From: a virus
IMG/VR virus record: IMGVR_UViG_3300047481_001130
Coordinates: 1-21,865 of that record
DNA length: 21,865 nt
Reading direction: 5' to 3' (one strand)
Numbering within the stretch: position 1 is the first letter of the stretch; every line of letters begins with the position of its first letter. Positions 1 to 6,205 of this stretch are shown here, piece by piece. The position numbers and the translations under genes are program-made. Below the pieces are notes generated by a model. That model was not told the origin of the DNA, did no database searches, and saw nothing but the letters and a program-made list of their open reading frames with translations.

Positions 1-44
1 CTATAGACGAAACCTTTAACTAGATCATTTAAATCAATATTCAT
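1..44 (-). CDS. 5' end of an unidentified leftward gene (partial)
   Basis: An ATG at 44-42 opens a frame of 14 codons that reaches the window edge without a stop; it begins MNIDLNDLVKGFVY. An AAAGG stretch lies directly against the ATG, and a GTGTAA element lies 30 bases upstream. By position, just after the tail tube gene, it could be a tail assembly chaperone or another tail protein, but 14 residues cannot show that. Confidence 0.5.
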   Translation of the reverse strand, partial: MNIDLNDLVKGFVY

Positions 45-72
45 CCTTTACAAACCTTTTACCTACAAACAA

Positions 73-78
73 TTACAC
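73..78 (-). promoter_or_regulatory. GTGTAA element upstream of the truncated left-edge gene
   Basis: Minus-strand GTGTAA lies between the tail tube terminator and the gene starting at 44. It matches elements found in most other intergenic gaps of this window. Restarting transcription after the terminator would require a promoter here. There is no clear TATAAT downstream in this copy. A promoter role is inferred from recurrence only. Confidence 0.3.
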
Positions 79-82
79 CAAA

Positions 83-112
83 CAAAAAAAATGGGCACCC
101 GAAAGTGCCCAT
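83..112 (-). terminator. Rho-independent terminator after the tail tube gene
   Basis: Read on the minus strand, an 8-bp stem (bases 112-105 pairing with 98-91) closes a six-base loop, TTTCGG, and is followed by an eight-T run (90-83). It lies 25 bases beyond the stop of the probable major tail protein. The plus strand also shows a T-rich tail (113-121), so it may work in both directions, although there is no plus-strand gene here to terminate. Confidence 0.85.
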
Positions 113-136
113 TAATTTTTTTATGAATAATTTAAC

Positions 137-1243
137 TTATGATAAAATACTACCAGAAATGAAGATACCTTTTTCTGTGTCTTGTGGGCCAGATAATTGA
201 ACTTCATAGGTGGCTGTCATTGTAGCATTATCACCGATAGCACTTGAGAAGCTTTGTGAAACTAGTTTTGCGCCTTTAAAAACATATGCAATTGCTGTGG
301 GCTTTGTTGCTCCACAACCAGGCTCTTTCATCAAGATCGAGAAGTTTTTAAGAGTTTCGCTACAAAGGATATCAGATAAGTTGCCATCTTTAAGATCACC
401 GACTTCAGCATTAACTTCTAACGTAGCTGTAACTGGAAAATCAATTTCACGAGAGAACGCAAAACGGTTACCAAGTTTTTGTAAAGGAGTACGGGCAAGA
501 TCGAAAGAAAGAGTAAAATCTTGAACTTTCAAGTCTGTTTCTGTAAAACCAATTGTGCTATCGGCTGGAAGATTGAATACGATATCTCCAGGTTGTAAGG
601 CCGTTGGAATTCCAGCACCTGTAATAGCTGTAGCTTGTGGAAGCTTAAAGAAACTACCAGTAACATTTGATCCATCAACTGGGTTAACAGCTGGGATTAC
701 TGGGGTTCCAGTTGCGTTTCCGTACACACGAATATTCAAACCTTCAACCTCAATTTCTGCGGTTGCAATTTCACCCACAGCAGCGTTTACGCTATAAGAT
801 GTTAAGAATCCATTTCCAACTCCAATGACGCCAGTAGTTGCCCCAGCATATCCAGCAGCATCATTACCTTCGTCAGCAATTAAGAGGTAGTAATTTTTTT
901 CATCAGTCGCTTTTGTAAGCAATCCGGAAATACAAGAACGTAAATTGGCTTCAGCTGTACCACTTGGATAAACATTTAAACCTAAGAATTTTTCATTTTG
1001 ACCATTTGTAACATAATAAGAAAAACTGGCTGTAACATCTGGATTTTCAGTTTCGATACGGTCAATAGCGGCTAAGTTACCGAATTGGTTAACGTCCGTG
1101 AAGTTACGTGTAAAATCTTCATCAAAATTTTGAACACGAGAGAGCTGTTTGACATCATTTACTCCTGTTTGCATTCCTGTTACGGCTGTAACTTGACTTG
1201 CATAAAGAGCTAATACTTGGTAAATTGTTCTATTTCTTGCCAT
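137..1243 (-). CDS. Probable major tail (tube) protein
   Basis: A 368-residue protein without signal peptide or membrane segment. Residues 52-89 contain VNQFGNLAAIDRIETENPDV and then a FSYYVTNGQNE stretch, a pattern I associate with tail tube proteins of siphovirus-like environmental phages. Glycine/alanine-rich residues 125-240 look like an inserted surface domain, and the C-terminal third is beta-rich, ending near a YEVQLSGPQ segment. It lies after the neck genes, and a strong terminator directly follows it, as expected for a very abundant protein. The ATG start has a TGTAATGTAA/TATAA leader and no Shine-Dalgarno. Assignment rests on motif memory, size and synteny. A different tail or virion surface protein remains possible. 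Confidence 0.7.
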   Translation of the reverse strand: MARNRTIYQVLALYASQVTAVTGMQTGVNDVKQLSRVQNFDEDFTRNFTDVNQFGNLAAIDRIETENPDVTASFSYYVTNGQNEKFLGLNVYPSGTAEANLRSCISGLLTKATDEKNYYLLIADEGNDAAGYAGATTGVIGVGNGFLTSYSVNAAVGEIATAEIEVEGLNIRVYGNATGTPVIPAVNPVDGSNVTGSFFKLPQATAITGAGIPTALQPGDIVFNLPADSTIGFTETDLKVQDFTLSFDLARTPLQKLGNRFAFSREIDFPVTATLEVNAEVGDLKDGNLSDILCSETLKNFSILMKEPGCGATKPTAIAYVFKGAKLVSQSFSSAIGDNATMTATYEVQLSGPQDTEKGIFISGSILS

Positions 1244-1251
1244 ACTTATAA

Positions 1252-1262
1252 TTACATTACAT
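1252..1262 (-). promoter_or_regulatory. Tandem ATGTAA element upstream of the tail tube gene
   Basis: In the 50-base gap before the tail tube gene the minus strand reads ATGTAATGTAATTATAAGTATG: two overlapping TGTAA copies, a TATAA-like stretch and the start codon (the last three bases). It is the only doubled copy in the window, in front of a gene whose product should be made in large amounts. Promoter role is inferred. Confidence 0.35.
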
Positions 1263-1293
1263 TTTTATTAAAGACACTCTATAAATTTAATTA

Positions 1294-2457
1294 TTAAATA
1301 ATTTGATTTACTTTAGGAACTGGTAAATAAGCGCTATTAATCGTAAACCAAGTTTTTACCATCCATGGATATAGCACATCTTCTGGACTCCAATAAATCG
1401 CATCTAGACCATTTTCTGAAAAATCAAAAATATTCCATTGGTTTTCAAACCACGCTATAAACCAACTACTAACACCATCCTTATTATAATAAGGCTTGCC
1501 TTGAAATAAAGTGGTATAATTAAACGTTCCATTTAAATTACCCCAGCCCCCATTTTGAACATTAACACTTGAAAGTAAACCTGGAGAAACTTGTTCAGAA
1601 ACCTGATCATAAATTCTTGGGAATCTTAAATCTGACAATTCAAAATCCACAATAGCGGCCACACATTTTTTATTAATTTTCGCATTATCAATCTCATCTA
1701 ATTTTGAAACTGTGACGCGATCAATATATACAAGACTATTTGATTGTTGATTTTTACATAAATTAGAATAATTAAAATTATTACTTAATTTAAAATCTCC
1801 AAAATAATTAAACGGAAAATCTTCAGAACTAAATACAGGAAAAACTTTTCTGGCACTATCACTTAAAATAGAAATAAGACCATCTAATGAAAAACTATTC
1901 GATGCTAATACTATACAGCGAATCATTGTCTCTGTAGACTCTTCACCACCAAAAGCGAATGGGATATTTTCTCCCATACGATGTTTGATAAATATACATG
2001 GATATGGGGTATCTAAATAACCTAAACCCCCAGTTACTTGTGTTACTTTAGGAGTAACATTATAAGCTTTTTCGAAAAGTAATTTTTCTTCACGTTCATC
2101 CGTATAATATATATTATATTCTTTTAAACTATAACTGGTTGTAATATTATTAGAATTAATACCGCTATTTAAAATCACGCGCCCCTTATTAAAATCAATA
2201 TTTAAACCACTTGTCCCACGATTGAGATAATTTCCATTCACAAAAACTCCAGAAGGAATATTGGCATTTGGAACGCTACTATCATATACCCATTGACGAA
2301 ATGGCGCGCTATAAACTGAATTTGTTGGAAAATTCGGATCTGGAGAGTTATATAGTTTACCACTATAATTTATAAAAGCTTCTCCACGAGTTAAAATTTC
2401 ATGGTCTAACCATAAATAAAAACTTGACATTAAATTTGTTATGTAAGTTGCTTTCAT
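1294..2457 (-). CDS. Structural protein of the neck/tail module, with a C-terminal aromatic-rich domain
   Basis: A 387-residue soluble protein whose start overlaps the preceding stop by ATGA (2457-2454), implying coupled translation. The N-terminus, with SSFYLWLDHEILTRGEAF and later PFRQWVYDSSVPNANIPSG, resembles an uncharacterised structural family I have seen beside tail tube genes of environmental phages. Residues about 300-372 form a separate domain starting GGWGNLNGTFNYT, then GKPYY, a run of tryptophans and IYWSPED. This resembles small beta domains of phage surface proteins with the pattern NGtYt..ngkpyY..W.I.W...W.I..YyS. The position is where a tail terminator or tail-tip component could sit. 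Exact role unknown. Confidence 0.6.
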   Translation of the reverse strand: MKATYITNLMSSFYLWLDHEILTRGEAFINYSGKLYNSPDPNFPTNSVYSAPFRQWVYDSSVPNANIPSGVFVNGNYLNRGTSGLNIDFNKGRVILNSGINSNNITTSYSLKEYNIYYTDEREEKLLFEKAYNVTPKVTQVTGGLGYLDTPYPCIFIKHRMGENIPFAFGGEESTETMIRCIVLASNSFSLDGLISILSDSARKVFPVFSSEDFPFNYFGDFKLSNNFNYSNLCKNQQSNSLVYIDRVTVSKLDEIDNAKINKKCVAAIVDFELSDLRFPRIYDQVSEQVSPGLLSSVNVQNGGWGNLNGTFNYTTLFQGKPYYNKDGVSSWFIAWFENQWNIFDFSENGLDAIYWSPEDVLYPWMVKTWFTINSAYLPVPKVNQII

Positions 2458-3035
2458 TTTATTGATGACAATCTTTTAAGAAATTTTACATACATTTGGC
2501 TAAAATATTTTACAGGACGAAATACGCGATTAGAATATTTATATTTACTTTGTATACCGCCGCCAGAGCGTGAAGCTTCAAAACGTCCATATAAAAAGGA
2601 ACCTAAACCTGATATGCCCCGTTCCATATCTAATAACCAACTCCGACCGCCTTCCCAAGGCAATCGTGCCACCGCGCCGAATTCATCTTTAGATGGAACA
2701 TTCACATTTATTTTAAAACCATTTTTAGTACTTTGCACTTTACGATCTAGTAAGATTTTTTTAATTAAAATTTTAACAGGAGTCGTTGGGTTTGCGCCTC
2801 TATTAAAGCCTAAAAAAGAAAATAGATTTCCATAACCACCAAGAGTACCAGAAATATTAGAAGCACTTTCCCCACCTTCAATTTCTTGTGTTACTGGGTG
2901 TGACTCAAATTCTGAGCGAAATAAAGCTTTCTCTTTTTCAACTTCTACTTTTACCATATCTCGAACCATTTTTTTGACAGCACGACTGTTAAAAATTTCT
3001 TTATCTATTAATTTTTTATTTATTGTGCCAGCCAT
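2454..3035 (-). CDS. Probable tail completion/neck protein
   Basis: A 193-residue basic protein with a helical N-terminus (about residues 1-45, KKMVRDMVKVEVEKEKALF), a central glycine-rich stretch and a lysine/arginine-rich C-terminus. It is the third small gene between capsid and tail tube, the place held by HK97 gp10-like tail completion proteins; the long N-terminal helix and a central FGAVARLPWEGG segment fit loosely. Its ATG overlaps the preceding stop by one base (TAATG), and it has one of the few real Shine-Dalgarno sequences here: AAGGAG at 3049-3044, 8 bases upstream. Function is inferred from synteny. Confidence 0.5.
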   Translation of the reverse strand: MAGTINKKLIDKEIFNSRAVKKMVRDMVKVEVEKEKALFRSEFESHPVTQEIEGGESASNISGTLGGYGNLFSFLGFNRGANPTTPVKILIKKILLDRKVQSTKNGFKINVNVPSKDEFGAVARLPWEGGRSWLLDMERGISGLGSFLYGRFEASRSGGGIQSKYKYSNRVFRPVKYFSQMYVKFLKRLSSIK

Positions 3036-3466
3036 TATTCGCTCTCCTTAAAAAACATAGTATAAAAATCTATATTAAAAAGTCCGTGTGGCCTGTTAGT
3101 GCCAAGGGCTTGGACTGGACGACCGTCAATCTCAATTTTTTCAGCATCACTAATAAAATCTACAAAATCTTTTTTAGCTTTTATTCTACAAATATTACCA
3201 CGCACTTCTTCACGAATTTCTGGCCAGCCCATCATTTTAGATGGGTCTTTCCATTGTATACGACAATCAAAAGTACCACTAATAGGAATATAGGTTACCT
3301 CTATAGATTCCTGATCATTATATAAAAAATTATAATTTGGATCGCTAGACACAACTACACGTTCTGGAGTTTTCCAAGCAGTAACTGGCCGCGCGAATGT
3401 ATCATGAATATTATTAAATTCATTTCCCCATGCTAATTTTTCTTCATTTGATACAAGACTTGGCAT
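3035..3466 (-). CDS. Probable head closure (stopper) protein
   Basis: A 143-residue protein with no membrane segment. Size, beta-rich character (FDCRIQWKDPSK, ICRIKAKKDF) and position as the second small gene after the capsid block fit a head-closure protein that seals the connector after packaging. No diagnostic motif is visible. The 1-base gap to the upstream stop and 1-base overlap downstream place it in a tight neck operon with the genes on either side. Start ATG at 3466 in the context AATTAATATG, with no Shine-Dalgarno. Role is by synteny only. Confidence 0.45.
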   Translation of the reverse strand: MPSLVSNEEKLAWGNEFNNIHDTFARPVTAWKTPERVVVSSDPNYNFLYNDQESIEVTYIPISGTFDCRIQWKDPSKMMGWPEIREEVRGNICRIKAKKDFVDFISDAEKIEIDGRPVQALGTNRPHGLFNIDFYTMFFKESE

Positions 3467-3467
3467 A

Positions 3468-4001
3468 TTAATTTAGGGTTCTTTGATATTCTTGAATTAT
3501 ATAATGAGACACGCCTTGCGTATCATCTCCAACAACTTGATCAGGAATTGCATTATATTTAAGATACATTTTTACGGCTTTATCTAATTCAGCTTTACAA
3601 TCTTGAGCTAACCCTCGTAAGTTCTTCGATATTTCATTCTTATTAATTTTTTTAATAGTACTGTCTCCCTCTTTTAAATCTGTCCAGTCATTTCCAACAG
3701 TTATAGATCTAGCCGCTACAGATCTTGCTTCACTTTTAAAATATTCACAGTCGAATATCATCTTATAAATAGAATATTGATCAGAAGATGGTTCTGGCAT
3801 TAAACCATAACCAGTAATTGTTCCAGAAGAATTTTGAAAACAAACCCCAGAAATGTGCGTACCAATTAAGTTATTTAATTTTCCCGCATTTGAGCTATCT
3901 AAAAACCATCCAGATAAACGACTTGATGGATAAGACACAGGATTACCTAAATCGTTATATACGCTATTTATAAATTGAGAAAAAGAATATGTACAGTTCA
4001 C
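3468..4001 (-). CDS. Probable head-tail connector (adaptor) protein, GTG start
   Basis: A 177-residue protein that looks mainly alpha-helical at both ends (FSQFINSVYNDLGNP near the N-terminus; the last 60 residues rich in K, A, E and D), with a loop-rich middle containing GYGLMPEPSSD. Helical adaptor proteins docking under the portal (gp6 or gp15 type) have this size and map position. The start must be GTG at 4001-3999: an in-frame TAA lies just upstream and no suitable ATG follows until deep inside. The GTG overlaps an out-of-frame ATG immediately followed by TGA. A GTGTAA element is 9 bases before the start. Role is inferred. Confidence 0.5.
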   Translation of the reverse strand: MNCTYSFSQFINSVYNDLGNPVSYPSSRLSGWFLDSSNAGKLNNLIGTHISGVCFQNSSGTITGYGLMPEPSSDQYSIYKMIFDCEYFKSEARSVAARSITVGNDWTDLKEGDSTIKKINKNEISKNLRGLAQDCKAELDKAVKMYLKYNAIPDQVVGDDTQGVSHYIIQEYQRTLN

Positions 4002-4009
4002 ATATTATT

Positions 4010-4015
4010 TTACAC
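4010..4015 (-). promoter_or_regulatory. GTGTAA element upstream of the connector gene
   Basis: The 19-base gap between the AT-hook gene and the connector gene reads TTGTGTAAAATAATAT and then the GTG start. The same arrangement, TGTAA followed by AATAATAT, occurs at an internal methionine of the protease-scaffold gene. This short copy leaves little room for a leader, so an initiation-region element is as possible as a promoter. Confidence 0.3.
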
Positions 4016-4020
4016 AAGAA

Positions 4021-4398
4021 TTAAGCGCCTTCTCTTAAGATCTTTCGGGCTCTAGCATCTAAGTCATCAATAGATTTGATATCACCTTCAATAACATTAC
4101 TTCCATATCTTGAATTCCATTTAATGAATTCTTGAACTAAACGATCCGTAAGAACTTTACGATCTGGTGTTGGCATAAGACCGATTTTGTAAGCATGAGA
4201 CTGTAAGTCCGTCATGTTCATTTCAGCCAATTGTCCACGATATTGTTCGGAACTTGTAGCTGTGTATATTGAAAGAGTTTCGCCTAAAATTTCATCTAAA
4301 GAAGATGGTTGTTTAACAGTTTTTTCTTCTTTTCCATGAATTTGAAGCATATCTTTTTTGGATGGGCGACCCCTTTTCTTTTTAACTTGAGTATTCAT
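4021..4398 (-). CDS. Small protein with AT-hook and SAP-like segment
   Basis: A 125-residue, strongly charged protein. Residues 6-15 (KKKRGRPSKK) contain the AT-hook core RGRP flanked by lysines, which binds the minor groove of A/T-rich DNA. Residues about 62-95 (MTDLQSHAYKIGLMPTPDRK and the following helix) resemble a SAP-type helix-loop-helix fold, also linked to DNA binding. It lies immediately after the capsid gene but behind a terminator, with its own upstream ATGTAA element. It may bind packaged DNA or help at the head vertex. An internal head protein or neck regulator is possible; no direct evidence. Confidence 0.6.
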   Translation of the reverse strand: MNTQVKKKRGRPSKKDMLQIHGKEEKTVKQPSSLDEILGETLSIYTATSSEQYRGQLAEMNMTDLQSHAYKIGLMPTPDRKVLTDRLVQEFIKWNSRYGSNVIEGDIKSIDDLDARARKILREGA

Positions 4399-4409
4399 CT
4401 TAAATATTA

Positions 4410-4415
4410 TTACAT
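4410..4415 (-). promoter_or_regulatory. ATGTAA element upstream of the AT-hook gene
   Basis: The minus strand reads TTAAATGTAATAATATTTAAGATG, with the element 11 bases upstream of the ATG at 4398. It lies just downstream of the capsid terminator, where a new promoter would be needed to transcribe the neck genes. Promoter role is inferred from recurrence and position. Confidence 0.3.
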
Positions 4416-4444
4416 TTAATATAAAAATAATCTAATTTTTTTAC

Positions 4445-4473
4445 AAAAAAAGAGCCACCCTTGCGGGTGGCCC
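4445..4473 (-). terminator. Rho-independent terminator after the major capsid gene
   Basis: On the minus strand a 7-bp GC-only-but-one stem (bases 4471-4465 pairing with 4460-4454) closes the four-base loop GCAA and is followed by seven T residues (4451-4445). One mismatch outward, further pairing is possible. It lies 26 bases after the capsid stop and separates capsid from neck genes, so the capsid transcript can be far more abundant than downstream messages. Confidence 0.88.
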
Positions 4474-4498
4474 TTAATTTTTAAACTATTAAGTTTAA

Positions 4499-5623
4499 TT
4501 ATACAATTAAACCAACAGCTGCACGAGCGTCAACGGCTACGCGGCCTTCTTCTACGAAACTGTAGAAACCAACTTTTTGGCTACGAGCCAAGAATTGATC
4601 GTCAGGAAGAACCTTGACTTGACCACGGCTTTCGCTTTGAATTGCGACTGGGCGCAAGAAAGCGTTACGGCTAGCATCAATACCAAGAATTAATTCATCG
4701 GTTGCGCTTGTGAAAGTTGTTCCACCAGCTTGACCATAAGTATTGAATTGTGTCGAACCAGCAAAGGTATCGAACAAGTCATTGTATTTACGGCCTTCAC
4801 CGAGTTCGAGCAATTCATGAATTGTTACGCCGAAGATTTCGTTCGTACCAGCGGCACGATAGATATCTTCACGGATGCTGTCAGGAAGAGGTACTGCGGT
4901 AGCACCACTTGTAGCAACTGTTCCGGCGCGTGTATTCATTGGCTGATAAGCGAATGCACGAATTTGTTCTTTGATTTCTGGACTTACGAAGATGTCTGTT
5001 AATCCACGGCTTTGTAAACCTTGTGGAGTTCCACCTGTGTAAGCAGTGTTTAATCTACGAACCAATGTCCATAATTTGTTCATGTCGTCGAGTTGGAAAG
5101 TTCCAGCTGTTCCGGTACGGAAAACATGTTTACTACCATTAGTTGTAGCGTCAGCTAAAAGCTTAAGAATAACAGCCCAAGCATTACGTTCTTGTTTAAT
5201 AAGAATTTCATTGGCCATACGTTCTAAACCAGCAGCAACAACGTCTAAGCGTGCTCTACGTACATAGCGCTTGTCCATGGAAATCGCACTATCAAGACGA
5301 TAGGTGTTGATTTTCATTTCTTGCATACCTTGTACGAAATTGGTTGGCAATCCGCCACCAACAGTTTGGCTCCATACGCTGATGTGCCCTTCATTAAGAC
5401 CATAGTAAAGATCAAGAGGAATCGAAGGTGAATCATCTTCATCAAATTCTACGTCTCTGTAAATCATAGGAGCGGAACCAGCTTGTAAAAGAACTTGCTG
5501 GATAACTTCACTGATGAAAGCTGCGAAAGCGTCTTGGGCTTCCATAGCTACAGTTTTGTTATCTGAAGCAAGAGCTTTGATAAGCTCGATTTGCTCTGGG
5601 TTTTTATCAAATTGAATTTTCAT
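4499..5623 (-). CDS. Major capsid protein, HK97-fold
   Basis: A 374-residue protein, a normal size for an HK97-fold shell protein. The N-terminal helix (about residues 1-50) is followed by an extended arm, a long spine-like helix around residues 113-160 (YVRRARLDVVAAGLERMANE) and a beta-rich C-terminal half with DIFVSPEIKEQIRAF and FGVTIHELLELGEG. It follows the protease-scaffold and decoration genes, the standard head-gene order, and is followed by a strong terminator. Its DNA is visibly richer in G/C and in preferred codons than its neighbours, typical of the most expressed virion gene. The leader lacks a Shine-Dalgarno and shares AAAGAAATAAAA with the decoration gene. The fold is inferred from pattern and context. 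Confidence 0.85.
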   Translation of the reverse strand: MKIQFDKNPEQIELIKALASDNKTVAMEAQDAFAAFISEVIQQVLLQAGSAPMIYRDVEFDEDDSPSIPLDLYYGLNEGHISVWSQTVGGGLPTNFVQGMQEMKINTYRLDSAISMDKRYVRRARLDVVAAGLERMANEILIKQERNAWAVILKLLADATTNGSKHVFRTGTAGTFQLDDMNKLWTLVRRLNTAYTGGTPQGLQSRGLTDIFVSPEIKEQIRAFAYQPMNTRAGTVATSGATAVPLPDSIREDIYRAAGTNEIFGVTIHELLELGEGRKYNDLFDTFAGSTQFNTYGQAGGTTFTSATDELILGIDASRNAFLRPVAIQSESRGQVKVLPDDQFLARSQKVGFYSFVEEGRVAVDARAAVGLIV

Positions 5624-5648
5624 ATTTTTTATTTCTTTATTTTTTTTA
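5624..5648 (-). promoter_or_regulatory. A-rich SD-less leader of the capsid gene
   Basis: The 25-base gap before the capsid ATG is entirely A/T except for one G in the sense strand, and contains AAAGAAATAAAA ending four bases before the ATG. The decoration gene leader has the same 12 bases close to its start. Neither leader has TGTAA or an AGGAG. A/T-rich leaders with A close to the start favour initiation in Bacteroidota, which largely do without Shine-Dalgarno pairing. Confidence 0.45.
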
Positions 5649-6185
5649 TTAGAGTTCTACCTTTAAGAGGGCATATCCTTCATCATTTTTAGGACCAAGG
5701 AATTTACCAACTGTTGCGTTTGCATAAGATACAACTTTAAGATCACCGTTCCCAGCATCAGAAACAGCAGCGCCGCTTCCAACTCCTGGGGTTCCAACAA
5801 TACCATTCACAAGTACAAGCCCTTTTGTTAAAATTGGGCAAGCTTGACCACTTACGATGACATCCATCTCTGCGGCCTTGCGTGGTCTGAAAAGTAACTG
5901 TTCTCCATTCTCGTCTACAGAACGAACGTCTTTGAGCAATAATCCAACGATTTGGCCTTTGGCAGTACCCGAAGGTGCAGCGCTAACGGTCCAAGGAACA
6001 TTGAATTGTGCGGAAAGAGTGTTTCCGTATTGAGAAAGGTTATCTAAACTAAGATTATTTTTGAGATCAACGCCATTACCATTTGCTACAACTACAGTTC
6101 CTTTATTTAAGGAAGCTGAGTTTACAGCAAAAAGGTTAATAACATCATGCTCATCATAGTCTCTGAATGGTTTTAAATTTGCCAT
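5649..6185 (-). CDS. Probable capsid decoration protein
   Basis: A 178-residue protein lacking signal peptide and membrane segments, rich in V, G, A, N and L and probably all-beta. It begins MANLKPFRDYDEHDVINLFA and continues LNKGTVVVANGNG; the 'DEHDVINLFAV...NKGTVV' opening resembles head decoration proteins I have seen between protease and capsid genes. It lies between the protease-scaffold and the capsid gene, and shares the capsid gene's leader motif, which suggests similar high expression. A minor capsid or cement protein of another fold is an alternative. Confidence 0.6.
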   Translation of the reverse strand: MANLKPFRDYDEHDVINLFAVNSASLNKGTVVVANGNGVDLKNNLSLDNLSQYGNTLSAQFNVPWTVSAAPSGTAKGQIVGLLLKDVRSVDENGEQLLFRPRKAAEMDVIVSGQACPILTKGLVLVNGIVGTPGVGSGAAVSDAGNGDLKVVSYANATVGKFLGPKNDEGYALLKVEL

Positions 6186-6205
6186 AATATTTTATTTCTT
6201 TCTAT
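6186..6205 (-). promoter_or_regulatory. A-rich SD-less leader of the decoration gene
   Basis: The sense strand in this gap reads AAATAGAAAGAAATAAAATATT before the ATG (its first bases reach into the stop codon of the upstream gene). AAAGAAATAAAA is shared exactly with the capsid leader, placed four to five bases before the start codon in each. It is read as a translation-initiation enhancer rather than a promoter. Confidence 0.4.

Noticed and set aside
210-797. Plus-strand open frames at 210-524 and 555-797
   Set aside because: They lie wholly inside the tail tube gene on the other strand, have no leader signals and look like antisense translations of its codon pattern.
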